Assembly: GCA_030141605.1 (NCBI GenBank)
Contig: JAQGDQ010000042.1
Coordinates: 558,001 to 622,000, forward strand
DNA from: Tubiluchus corallicola
Lineage: Eukaryota > Priapulida > Priapulimorpha > Priapulimorphida > Tubiluchidae
Direction of reading: 5' to 3'
Length of the DNA: 64,000 nt
The notes beneath the pieces are model-generated. The model saw nothing but the letters and a program-made list of their open reading frames with translations. It did no database searches and was not told the DNA's origin. This document shows positions 24,687 through 43,739 of the stretch, in pieces (the stretch's first letter is position 1; every line of letters begins with the position of its first letter). The translations under genes were made by a program, and so were the position numbers.

Positions 24687-27600
24687 ATGGACGTTGACAA
24701 CGAGATAGATGCCCAGCTTTTGCAGCAGTTCAGCTCAATGGGAACTACTGATAAAGATGTCTTAATTTCCGAATTTCAAAAACTCCTTGGACATCAGCTC
24801 AATCCTGCTGGTTGTGCATTTTTTCTTGATATGAATAATTGGTATGTTCTAAATTTTGTAACAAACATTCAGGAATTCTTTTGAAATTTACTTTCTAAAG
24901 TGGTGTTTACCTGGCATCCACAATGCGTATACTTTACGCGGATGTGGAATAGATAAAATAGGTTTATATTGTTTTTAATGCACCCGCTTATCAGACCTGT
25001 GTTATGCATTATTTTTTTCTGCAACTATTTCCCATTGTTTTTATATGTACCTATTCTGCAGGTGGATAACGCATAGCGCTTTCCGGATGCCAGGCACATG
25101 CCACTTTACTGTGTAGGAGATGTGAAAAAAATCAATGAAGAAGAGCAGTACATGAGAGATTATATTTTACTATAACCAAATCTGCACTGTGAAATAAAAA
25201 TGTTATTGATAATGTCATGATTAGCTCATTATTTGCTTATCATAAAAGAAAATGATAATTGTAGATGGTTAATTAAACAAAAGTGCAGTAAGTAGTGCTT
25301 GCTTAAAAATGCTACACATTCCGAAAAAGCAGAGTGTTAAGCATAGGAATAATGTTGACATGCGGATGTGTGTTCTAGAGTATAAAACTAGTAATACAAA
25401 AATTAATAGAGTAATATTGTTTGAAGCGATAAAACACCCTCAACTTGTAGTAGAAATATTGTTTTGAGTGCATTATGCAGCTAACTGGTTGCTTTTAAAT
25501 TGACTTGTTACCGTGATGCAAAACAGCACAATAAGAGTTACTAATTTAACAGTCCTTTAAACATTTTGAAATTTTCCACCAGAAATGACACTATTTTGGA
25601 AATTCTATTACATGTTGCTAAAAAGAAGGCAGTTTCAAAGTTGTTGCAATAAAAAAAGTTATAGAGCAAAAGCTTTTAATATGGATGTTATTGTGGATTC
25701 ACATGCTACCATCATAAATGGTCAAAGTTGTCCAACATGTGCTAAATTTTTTTTCAGGAATTTGCAAGCAGCAATCTGTGCTTATTATGACTATGAAATG
25801 CCAAAGTTAAAATTACCCAGTATGGCCTTTATCAGTGATGTTACTATTGGAGAAGGGGAGTCTGTGCCACCAAACACCCAATTTTTGAAAACGTGGAGGG
25901 TGCAAAATACAGGTGTGTTGTCAGCTTATATTTTTGCATGCACTCAATAAAATTTTTTGAAATAAATTTAGTAGTGGTCTAGTGAAAAAAATTTTCACCT
26001 TGTCTCCAAAATCCAGAATGTTTTGTCATAGATGGAGTTAAAACACAATTCATATAACTCGGTATTTTAATAAAATTAGTGGACATGCATGTAGATTTAT
26101 TAGTTACCTATGTTTTGAAAGAAATAAAGTTTCTATCTTAAAAAATTATCATTGTGTTTGATTTAAATTACCTACCTCGGTAATCTAGATAAAAATTTGT
26201 TTACATGTAAAGCAGAAATTTGATGATTTAATTCGAAAATTTCATATACTGATTAGAAACAATTTATTTTTTTATTACCTGTATCTTTATCTAAGTTTTG
26301 TATTACATTATTACCTTTATTATCTTTACCTTTATCTGTATGTTGGCTGGCTGGCGTTCTTGTGAAACTTTTTCATGACTGTGTTCAAGGAGTTGCTATA
26401 TTCTGCATTTCACTTAATTCTATGTTTTAAGTGTGATATGTGTAAATTACTTACAGTTACCTGCCCAGGTGTTCAGCTTTTATGCGCATGCATTTTAAGT
26501 GCCGAATCCTTTTGACTTGTAAGTTTGCTTTAGACATCCCAAGTTTACCCTGAAATTTACTTTGGATTAATCTCTGCTCTCTTAACCACAGAAAGGCAAT
26601 TCGATAAAATTGCAATTTGCGAAACATGACAATTTCCTGATATACTAAAATTCCTGAGAGTGGGTCTGATGCCTTTTCAGATTGACAACTAACTGCTTAA
26701 TAATTGTTTAAACATATCATCTATATTTGATATTTGAAATGTTTAACAGGTGATGAACCCTGGCCACCTGGCTGCTCGCTGCGTTACATGTTAGGCGACC
26801 AACTAGGTCCTCGTGATCGGGTTATGTTGGGTGGTCTTCCTGCAAAGCAAACTGTAGACGTCAGTGTTGAGATGGTAAGCCCGGATAAACCTGGAATGTA
26901 CCAGGGTCAGTGGAGAATGAGTACACCGACTGGAATGTTCTTTGGGGGTATGGTCATTTATGCACTAGCAATAAACTATAACTCTGTAATTTTATTCTTG
27001 CGTATTCACAAAGTCAGATCATAGTTAGTGCTGGCAGCTAAGAAAAGTTTACATATACGGAAGTAAGCACAGATCTGGGATGTGTTTCTTAGAATCTTTC
27101 ATTTTTTGCTGACTTACATGAACTTTTTTTGGTCTGGCTAACCAAGGTGCTTTAATTGTTGAAAGAACTATTTGGCACCACATGTTCTGGTTTTAACACT
27201 CTGCAAATTTATTATACATCCATCATTGTTATCTGTAATACGTATGATATTTATATGATATGTCATGTAATGCAGTATTATATGATACATATAATGTAAT
27301 TACATGTATGAAAGGTAATGTAGTATAATATATATTATTATATATAATATATATAATACTTATACGAACTTTCTCATTTTAATAATACCTTGGTATAAGC
27401 ACTGATCATGCCAAACAGAAATATTTTCTGCCTTATACTCAGGGCTGGATTACCCTAAGGGCTAGTATAGGTAGCAGCCTAGGGCCCTCAAGCTTCGGGG
27501 GTGCATCTTTTGCATCGCCGAAGAATTTATATAACTTAAAGTAAAATTTCAACTTTAAAAAAGAGGCCAGGTAGACTAAAAATCCAATTAAAATGGATTC

Positions 27601-29015
27601 TCATTTGAGATAAAGGATCTCTGTTTGAGGCCTTTTACTTGAGACAAAGGGCCCTTGTTTGAAGCTCTTTATTTGAGATAAGGGTCCCTCTTTGAAACCT
27701 TTTGTTTCAAATATGGGCCTCCAGCTAAGCAAATGTTGCCAAAATATATCACAAGTAAAAAATATTTGAGACGAGTGCGGGCAAATTATTGGGTGGCTCC
27801 ATCTATGGGGGCCCCATAATTTCATTAGCCTATGGGCCCCAAAAGGTTATAATCCGACCCTGCTGATACTGCATTTTTGCAAAATGGAAGGGCACATTTT
27901 TATGTATGATGACATGTTCAAATTTGAAATTATATTGCAAATTTAGTGTTTTGTTTTTTTGTTGCAGAAGTGATTTGGGTGATTATTACAGTAGCTGTTG
28001 ATGGTTTGTTGAGTGTTACACAACAGTTAAATTCCATGAATGCAAATGATACTCAGGCATCTCGCTCATCACCTGTATATCTGTCACAACCAGATGGATA
28101 TAGGTAGGTGGTGTGGTTCTGGTTATCTAAGATTTCCTACCAACTTGTACAGTTAATATATGTATAAATAATGACATAACCACATTTCAGTTAGTGTATT
28201 TCTCGCTCCAGAGATGACTAGTTGTCAGTACATAACAATGTAATAATGTATTTTAATGCCACCTAAATGTTAATATTATTGTGTGTCTCCACAGTCATTG
28301 AGAATTTTATATTGCCTGGTGATACATATTTTCCTAGACACATTTGCTTGCATTTTGACTTTTAACATTATTAATTTTGCCCTGTTTTACACTTATATTT
28401 TTGCACGTCTCAGTTTTAAATGATCAGGGATAGGCAGTAAAAAGCTCAAAAACTAACTGCAGAATGATGCTCGAAAAGTTTAATTATCTTTAATTACAGG
28501 ATAATTACCCATCTTTAGGTGAAGCATTCATGTCGTCTTTTTACAAGTGCAAAACTATTAGTGAACTTTGCTGTCTGCCTTTGTATACCTACGTTGTAAA
28601 AAATGAATTATTGCGTTGTCTAAAGTTAATTCTTCGAAGATCACAAGACACTGCTAGCATTAGTCATAAATGGTGCTGGCAGGAAACTGGCATTGGAGGA
28701 GATTTTTGATGCCAGCGGAGTAGTCAACACTTTAGCATTCTTAACTTCTCATTATGGGAATACTATACTGAAATTTATATAAGTTTAGTATTAATACACT
28801 TGTCTCTCTGTTTCAGAAATCCATTTGAAGGTTCAGGGTTAGGATTTCATCATCTCTCACCTCCACGAAGCAACAGTGCAGGAGCATCACCTACCATCAG
28901 TCCATTTAGCTCACCTGTACAAAATGATTTTATGACAGACCTAGTGAACAATTCCGCTAATATTTCATTGGACACGGGTCAGAATGACCAGGATATGAGC
29001 GAAGACATTACTTAG
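24687..29015 (+). CDS. ILRUN: ILRUN (C6orf106) ortholog, UBA-like and FW-domain protein
   Basis: In mammals this protein damps interferon and cytokine transcription by acting on IRF3 and p300/CBP, and affects lipid levels. Exons are 24687-24841, 25758-25912, 26750-26947, 27968-28103 and 28817-29015. All junctions are GT-AG and in phase, giving 280 residues (human 298). Residues 10-60 form the UBA-like region, including GTTDKDVLISEF and LNPAGCAFFLDM. Residues 75-185 form the NBR1-like FW domain, with TFKTW-type LKTWRVQNTG, PWPPGC, GMYQGQWRM and EVIWVI. The tail is Ser/Pro/Asn-rich with a conserved NPF. The ATG at 24687 was chosen because it aligns with the family start MDVD. A splice acceptor at 24661-24662 implies an upstream leader exon. 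Intron 3 holds a hAT-like MITE. An AATAAA at 29642 is a candidate polyadenylation signal. Confidence 0.96.
27325..27362. repeat. AT-rich simple repeat
   Basis: TATAT/TATTATA-rich low-complexity stretch in ILRUN intron 3. Confidence 0.8.
27440..27862 (+). mobile_element. hAT-like MITE, copy 2 (full length, 423 bp)
   Basis: The ends are CAGGGCTGGATTA and TAATCCGACCCTG, imperfect 13-bp inverted repeats. The flanks CTTATACT (27432-27439) and CTGATACT (27863-27870) match at 7 of 8 bases, consistent with a hAT target duplication. The internal stretch 27595-27720 repeats a GAGATAAGGGTCC-like unit about four times. It lies in ILRUN intron 3 and shares blocks with 8486-8776 and 30494-30833. Confidence 0.85.
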
Positions 29016-30493
29016 CATTAGACTGCATTATATTCGAGTGTGCAAATGAAATGAGAGAGGTGAATGCTGTGTGTTGTGTATTTTTTAAGTTATCCTTGTA
29101 AAATTCATTAAACAGTATTTTTAATGTGTTCCACTGTTGCTGGAATTGTGAAGTCTAGTAATTGTGCTTAATAATTGTTATTAATACAAGCAGTGACAGG
29201 CACCGTGTGCCTAAAGAGACAGTATGTTACTTGCAAATCAACACTTTTACAAGGAAAAATAACAATAACAATTAAACAACAACAATAGTTTTTTCAACAA
29301 AGTAATTCAAACGTACGTGGCACAAAATTCATTCTATCATTCATCTTCATGTCATTGTCATTCTTTTATACAGTTAAACTAATGTCACGATTTGGATTTT
29401 TGCAAAATTAAATCATTTAAGCTACAAAAATTTGCCCTTATTGTAATCCATGAAAGGGGATTTGTAAAATTAAGGGGATGTCATGAATTGTAAATTTAGA
29501 TCTATTTCGATTTCATTTAATGAAAAACTGTGATGCTTCATTAGACTTATGTTTTTTTAATTCCTGTAAGGTTAGCAGCGGACCAATGTGACATATATAA
29601 TACAACATATATGGCATAGTGTCAAGAGAAAGTTCAAATTGAATAAAATGATGTATTAACTAATAACTCCCACTCTTCAATATACTCCAGTCAGAACGAA
29701 AATGAACTTATAATGTGTTTTATCGCGGATCTATATCTATGTACATACTGAATATAAACAAAGTGTTTGTAATATCGTAGTATTTGAGTATTAATGTATG
29801 ATTTCTACAGCATTTGAACCAAGTCCATTTGCCTTGTATTGAACATCGACAGAAATTGATTGTTGCATCATTTTTGTGCCATTTGAATTTTTTGGTACCT
29901 GTTATATAGCAACAGCTTTATGGCTGTATGATTATTTTGATACCAAACAATCCATTTTCCTTTTTGCATTTCTTTCTTGATTATGCATCTGTAACAAAGC
30001 TAAGTACTTCAGTAAATGTTCTGTACACCTTTGTGTTGTTTTTGCTTGTTTTTTGTATAAAAATATTTTGCACCTATTAAGAACTAACATGCCATGCTCC
30101 TTAAATTTTATAGCCTTTTTTATACCACGTTATTGTCTTATGAGAACCTTTATGGGCTTCATATATATGTATATTATAGGTGGCAAGTTTTTACGCAATA
30201 CTCAGTATTGAAATTAATGCAATACTTACCTAATCCTTGATTTTTTGCGATGTTTTAAAAAGATTTCATTCTGAATTATGAATGCCGTATTTTTTCAATT
30301 TTTGGCTTACAATTATTGTATTTATTTGTTATGTAGTTGGTTTGCTACATACAAAATCTGGCCCTTTGCAGAGAAAACAGTTTTACTGTACATATTTGTG
30401 CACACTGTATATATCGCATAGAAGACATTTTTGCTTGCGTGTTCATCAAGTTGTCAGCTAGGCCTTTCTTATGTAAAGGAAACTAAAAAGTTG

Positions 30494-30833
30494 CATGCAT
30501 GGATTATGACTTTTTGGAGCCACTAGGCTAATGAAATTATGAAACCCTGCAACTCGCCTGCACCCAATTCGAACATTTTTTTTACTTGTGATATATTTTA
30601 CCGACATTTACTTAGCTTGAAATAAACTTTTTGCAAATTATACAAATAAACTAGAATAGCTCTCTTTTGTTTCTCAATAAAATATTCTGTAATAAATACA
30701 ACTATTTTACTATTTATTGCAAACTAAATTAGCATGCATTTCAACACAACTGTAGTGAAAAAGCGATTTTTTACCCAAATTTTACTAAATCGTTGGGGTC
30801 CTTGGGTGTAGCCTATAAGATAATCCGGTCCTG
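30494..30833 (-). mobile_element. hAT-like MITE, copy 3
   Basis: Reverse-oriented relative of 27440-27862. It carries the reverse complement of the ATATATCACAAGTAAAAAAT block and of TAATTTCATTAGCCTA, and ends TAATCCGGTCCTG. The other end is mutated. TTGCAT occurs at both flanks as a possible remnant of the target duplication. It lies 1.5 kb downstream of the ILRUN stop. Confidence 0.7.
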
Positions 30834-31654
30834 ATTGCATATGAGAAAATGAACGCCAGAAAACAAACATTAAACGGCAGTAGTTTTCTTTTGTGTCATC
30901 AATTTCTAAGATATGATTACTGTAAAATGATTTTCTGCAGTTTTAGTATAATTGCTCAGAAAGTGATAAAGCAGTGTTAAGCTTTGTAACAACATGTATA
31001 AATGTTATGATAAACTGGACATTCAGAACAGCAGACTAATGTGTGAATGGTATTCAATTTATAGCAAAAAATGCTTCTAAAATTTTAATTTCCTAACTTT
31101 ATAAAATCAGCCAAAAAATCAAAACCATACTGATTTTAAAGTTATGTTACCATGACATTCGTCCTTTGGAATGTAAGATACTGCAGTTTTGTATGTCTTT
31201 GCTGAAACCATCATGCTGAAGGAAAAAAGTGTAAATTTAGTACTACTTGTGAATGTCACAAAATGAATCATATGTAAAAGTCATTTTACAATAATCAAAA
31301 TGTTCCATTTGGCAGGACCAAATCTGCAGTTTCAGTACAAATTTGATAAATTTGATTACACATGTTTTCGAGTTCGCCTAGCATTGACTAAGTGTTTGCC
31401 CACCCATACTGTAAACTTCTCTATAACTATTCAAACTCTGAAGCGATTTCAGATGAAATGAAATTTTAATAAAGTAGTGATTATGCAGCAATGTAATTAT
31501 TATATATTTAAATAAAACATCTATAATGTTACATTAATAATTTTCGTTAAGCTTAATTTTAATTTCTCTTACTTGGCGACTAATAATGTTTTCCTGAGAA
31601 AAACACCTTATTCCCAGAGTTGTATGAAATATTCAAATTATTACTAATGGTGAA

Positions 31655-31890
31655 CTATAGCTGAGTGGTCACGATAGCTGCTTGGCCTTAACAGTAATTA
31701 GCAATGCTAGACTTGGTTAGTAAATGGTTGACTGGATTGAAAACTGCATCTGGGCGGTTTCATTCACCATATGGCTTCTTGTGGCTAAGACACATCTACC
31801 ATCGTACATCTGGCATGCTAGAGGATTATTCTTAATGACAAATTAGTCTTTGGTCCTGCCACAGCGGCTAACCTTGTGAATTTTCTACAA
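31655..31890 (+). mobile_element. tRNA-derived SINE
   Basis: TAGCTGAGTGG at 31658-31668 fits a pol III A box, and GGATTGAAAAC at 31734-31744 is a decayed B box, followed by a tRNA-unrelated body. Both boxes are in the correct order. The spacing of about 75 bases is longer than in a real tRNA gene, so this is a SINE and not a functional tRNA. Confidence 0.6.
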
Positions 31891-32760
31891 AATGCTCACA
31901 GCACAGGTGGTTCAAGGTTTACAAATACAGTAAAACCTCATCTAACGATGCTAATGCGTTCCACGTTAAAACGAAAGGTCATTAAGCAAATCCTTTCTGT
32001 ACCCTTGAATTAACAACATCAGTGCTCTTAACATGAACAAGTTTTATATCATTGGTAACACACACCCTAAGTTTATTTTGTATATTTTATGTACAGTAGA
32101 ATACTACAGATACCACCTCAATAACGAAAAGCATCTATAAATAAAGTGTCCTCAAAATAAAAGTTTCAATAACAATATCTACATTGGTGAAGAATTACAA
32201 TTACTAATTAATGGAATGGCAGAACGTACATTGTCATTTATCATCACAAAAAACATAAATAATTATTTACTTTCAAACCTCATCATAACGCCAGATCAAG
32301 GACATTACTTGTTATATTGGAAGATAGCGTTAAGGCGAAATTCATAAATAGGCGGTAATCATCTTAGGGTTTTTATTTATTTTAGTAACCCTAATTTATG
32401 TAGGTTCGTTGCAATTCTGATGAAATAAGAACAAACACTTAATTTGTCGTTATGTCTAGGCGCAAGATTACCTTACTCAAATTATAAGGTTTTAAGCAAT
32501 TACCATTAACGCATCATCAAATGCCGCTAATCCACTGCTGATATGCAACTAGTACTAACCGACACTGCAACACATTACCCCAATTACCCTTGAATCCAGT
32601 ATAGTTCTGCAAATTGCTTCAAATGTTTTGAAATAAGTGCCAATTCGACAAAGACTAATTGTACAATAGTTGATCTTGTTGTCTAAATTTTAAAATATAA
32701 AGTAAGTGTAAATTAAAGAAGTAATTTGCTTCATCACCATCTATTAATGCAGTTGCAGCA

Positions 32761-39763
<7,003 letters not shown>

Positions 39764-40189
39764 CTTAGCTTCCTGTTTTCATATAACTTAAGCCTGTAAT
39801 TAAACGCGTTAGCTTTTAATTTCAAAAGCTTAATCATTTGCATACTATATAGCAAATTAGACCTTTTTATAAGAAAGACTGATGAGACAGAGGATTGATT
39901 TGATAAAAGTGCTTTTTGTATAACTTTTGTCAGCATCATTTTTCATTTGTATAGTATGCAGCTTACTAGCTACACCAACCAGTTAAGGTTTTCATCCCAT
40001 TTTCATTGTACTACAAGAAGCAAATATACAATCTCAGCCATGTGAAGTATAGCCTGAGCAAATTCTAGGCTCTAATAACTTCAACAATAATGGAAAATGA
40101 TGTCAAATTTTCAATTCGTTTTTTTAACGAACCGAGCTCGACAATCCTTTTAAATTAACACCAAACTTCAGCCAAGCCCATGAAATACT

Positions 40190-40553
40190 TTATTGTGCAT
40201 AGCTCAGCATTGTGCAAAAACACAGATTTAACTAAAGTTGAAAGGATCCGGACTTTGGTTTCAAGAGAAAGTCCATTATTTTCAAAAACCGTTGTGAGAT
40301 CTGAATATATTATAAGCAAACAATGCAAGATTTTTCCTTCTTTGTATGTCCGCTAACAGAAAGCTGCCAATTAAGTTATTTTACATCTTTCCACGAATCA
40401 TTACCTGCTCTCTGAATATGGTATTCTTCTATCTTCGTATTGTTGACTTTAAGATTATATTTTCCTAAACAGCAGCTAAATAGAAAGTAACGCAATCCAA
40501 ACTTTTGCTAATGGAGCTTTAATTCAATTTTCGATTCCGGGTAAAAAAAATCA
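40190..40553 (+). repeat. About 360-bp dispersed repeat, copy A (inverted relative to 61074-61430)
   Basis: Reads as the reverse complement of 61074-61430 over its whole length with scattered mismatches. Shared blocks include TGCATAGCTCAGCATTGT, TGTATGTCCGCTAACAGAAA and TTTTGCTAATGGAG. No coding potential or terminal duplication is evident. It lies 0.4-0.8 kb upstream of the TYMS ATG. Confidence 0.85.
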
Positions 40554-40756
40554 TGAAATTTAGCTGGGCCAGGAAAAAGCCTGGGAAGTTCATATAATAC
40601 CTTTCGGGAAAAAAGTGAAATATATGTTTTTGCTGGGTTATTTTCACACTTTCAGTTGTTCACTTTTCAGCAGGATTTCCTTCTTATATATGTGCTATAT
40701 GATCGCTTTCCTGTTGGAACAACCATAACATTATACATCCTAGGCAATAATGAAGA

Positions 40757-41203
40757 TGTTGGGAGCCGAGTAACCCACTAGCCGAAGTAGGACAATTGGC
40801 ATACATGGGCTAGCCCAAGTAGGACGCGTCGTACAGGGGCTGCCCAAGTAAAACACTAGAGACAGGTTGCGAATTGAGTCGTTAAGCGTACTGGCACCGT
40901 CCGTTGTGATTGTTTGTGCAATAATAATAACTAAAAACGTCAATACAAGTTGAATAATTTATTACACATCTGATAAAATAAACGAATTTTTTTCACTCCC
41001 TCTTGGACAAATAATTGTTTTCTACTAAGTAAACGGGTTAGCGAGTTATGTTTTATTATGTCATAGATCTCGATGCTAGACAGAAATCGCTAGTGCCCTA
41101 CTTGGGCTGCCCATGTACGACGACACTGCTTTTCAACAAATCTAACACATGCGTTTTACCGGAAGTGTCTTACTTCGACTAGTGGGTTACTCGGCGCCCT
41201 ACA
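40757..41203. mobile_element. Foldback DNA transposon, copy 2 (447 bp)
   Basis: The left end is TGTTGGGAGCCGAGTAACCC. The right end is its reverse complement with a few mismatches. The interior matches 17012-17985 over GACACTAGAGACAGG-like and following sequence, and over the TTGGGCTGCCCA palindrome, but about half the length is deleted. Possible degenerate target duplication: ATGAAGA before and ATGAGGA after. It lies about 1 kb upstream of the TYMS coding start. Confidence 0.8.
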
Positions 41204-42237
41204 ATGAGGATGCTTTATTGCCCAGACGTTAGTCATTTACATGATTAATAAATTAATTGCTGGTGTTTTTTGTCAGTTAGAAAAACAGTGTTCATTGCTT
41301 TATTTATCTGCCCTTTTCTAATTCAGGTTAAATCATTCTTTTATTTTAAGCATCCATGGGGTACTTTAAGCATATTTATCCTGTATGAAATATAACTAGA
41401 ATGGAAGGACTGATGTCCTAGGATCTGACATTCTTTTTTTGGTTAATAGTTGATAGTTTCACTGGCTTGCTTCACTTTGCGTCAGAAAATAATGGGAAGT
41501 ATTTATTGCTGCATGGAATCCCTTTCTTTATAAAAATTTGGAAATGTGTTGCTGGGGTAGAGCCATTTATACGTTAGAATTAAAGAAACCTTACCATGTA
41601 ATAATGTATAGGGCAGATTCATTTAATGAGTGTGATCTATTTGAAGACTGTGTTGAGAAAATGAAAAATCAAACTCTGTTAGTCTGCACAATGACTCATC
41701 AGTATATTCATGCAAAATTTCAATTGGTTGATGACAGCTTTCAAAAATAAAATGTGACAAAACCAACACGAACAAACTTTATAAGGATCACACACTTCTA
41801 AATCCAAAAACACGATGTTTTTACAACAGGCCGCAGCTGTGAACAAAACAATCGTGCAATCTGAACATCTGCCCGAAATGCTAGTTACTTTTTTAACAAC
41901 ACTTGCAAGCACGTTAACCCGACTTTTTTGCACGTTCTCTAGAAAAAAATTGACATGATATAAAATGCCTATAAAAACTTCATCAAAACCATTTGTTTTA
42001 CGTTCATATGACTTAAAATTTATTCAGCACTCTATCAAATGCCTTAGTAAGAACAGTGCCTAAACATTTTATAAAATAACCCGCTTCACACTTTTCCTGT
42101 AACAAATACACATTTTGGCAAAGTCCCTTGAAAACAGATATTTTTCAAATAGATTTGGCTGTTACCCACAGACAAATTAAATAAAATATAGGAATTTTAC
42201 CCACTTTTGCTGTTTTGATCTGCAACTATAAATTTGT

Positions 42238-42249
42238 TTTCCCGCGAAA
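42238..42249. promoter_or_regulatory. Palindromic E2F-type site
   Basis: TTTCCCGCGAAA matches the E2F consensus on both strands and sits in a small GC-richer island. TYMS is an E2F target in mammals, and the site is 2.5 kb upstream of the TYMS ATG. If TYMS has a non-coding first exon, repeat insertions at 40190-41203 could explain the distance. Linkage to TYMS is inferred only. Confidence 0.35.
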
Positions 42250-42320
42250 CCACAGCGTAGACGCAGAAATGACAAACCTGACTAAGTTGAAAAAAACTAG
42301 TATTTGATTCCTCCTGCAGT

Positions 42321-42322
42321 TA

Positions 42323-42358
<36 letters not shown>
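42321..42358. repeat. (AT)n microsatellite
   Basis: Pure TA run of nearly 40 bases followed by degenerate TATACA units. Confidence 0.95.
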
Positions 42359-42361
<3 letters not shown>

Positions 42362-42888
42362 TACATATATACATATACAATTATATATATTATAATTGCG
42401 TCTGAGAAACGTTTCGAAATGTTTTGCATATAACAGAACAGTAAAAGGATACACAGCCATATAAGCAGGCAAGCATTTACGACAAAAGACTTTAATTTAG
42501 AAAATTAAAATCCGTGGTTTATCAGCACTACTACCACAACTGTAGCTGACTTGATGACCAGTTGGTCTTTCGCTACCCTTTCTCCTGCATCCCCTAACTC
42601 TTTCCTTTATCATAATTTATCCTTTTTTAATTAATAGCTATAGCAATAATGGTCTACTTGTATTCTGGTGTAAATGAGGAGATAAATAAAATGTTTATGT
42701 CTATATCTATGCTTATATGGCTGGGCATCCTACTTTCTACAATGATTCAAGCACGTAGTAAAGATAGTTGCAGTAATGCACCAGTAATCACTAATCACTA
42801 TATATATATATAGCAGGATCTTATTGGAAATCAACCGTTTATTATTATTTCTCCAATTTTGAAATTGTAATAACTTCAAAAGTAAAAT

Positions 42889-43620
42889 AGCTAGAACTTG
42901 CAGGGTAGGCACCTGAGGGTGGGAACTAACACTGATAAGGTATGGTCAAGGACCCTGGACATCGGCCAGTTTTTCATTTGTCATTCAACTCCTCCCAGGG
43001 TTTTGAGTTGCATTCAAAACTTTTTTCACGGGTGTTTAGGTCCTGTTAAGAGCTAGAATCATAAAACTTGCAGTGTGGGCATCTAACCCTAACATGAGTG
43101 GCCTCAGAACTGTTTAGGAGTGGTGACTCTTGGGTCAAAGTTTACATCAGCAGGACCCAAAATGTGGAAATTAGGATAAATGACTTTGGTCATTCAATTC
43201 CTCTTACAGTGTTGAACTAGGAGTCAATATTTATGCATTTGTGGGTACGCGGGCAAGAGTAGATGTGCTTTAAGTACTGTTCGAGTGTTAAAATGGGTTC
43301 TGATCAATAACTCTACAAATGTAAAAGCTAGAATCACAAAACTTGCAGGGTTGGCTCTAGAGGGTTGGTAGAGAGAATAACAGGTCAAAGGCTCAAGGAC
43401 ACGTGACATTGGTCAGTTTTTCCTTTGTCGCTCAACTGGTCCTAGGGTTTTGAGTTAAATTCAAAATTTTTTTCACGGGTATCTAGGTCCTGTATGGCAA
43501 ATGTGCATTAAGTATTTTTTTGGAAATAGGAGTCTAGGAAAGTTCCGAATTAGGAGTCAAAATGTGAAAATTAGGACAAATGGCCTTGTCAATCAACTCC
43601 ATGGGACTGCAATAAAATGG
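42889..43620. repeat. Long-period tandem duplication (about 400-445 bp)
   Basis: The motif GCTAGAATCACAAAACTTGC, or close variants, occurs at about 42889, 43050 and 43327. The block TTTTGAGTT..CATTCAAAAC..TTTTTTCACGGGT..TAGGTCCTGT occurs near 43000 and 43447. GTGGAAATTAGGATAAATG near 43163 has a partner near 43564. The order is conserved, so two diverged tandem units are present. Confidence 0.75.
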
Positions 43621-43739
43621 ATTTCCTAACCACTGAGAATTCAGGAATAGCGAAATTATGATCTTGAGACAAAGATCAAGTCAGTAAAGATTTATCACAG
43701 TCAGCAGTTGCAATTTGGTTATAATGCAGAATCAAAAGT

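Larger units (their letters stand above)
29016..32760. other. ILRUN 3' UTR and ILRUN-TYMS intergenic region
   Basis: The two genes are tail to tail here. Besides the hAT-like copy at 30494-30833 and the SINE at 31655-31890, a stretch starting TACAGTAAAACCTCATCTAA at 31928 resembles the terminus of pogo/Tigger-like elements, but no matching right end was found. No further gene is supported. Confidence 0.6.
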
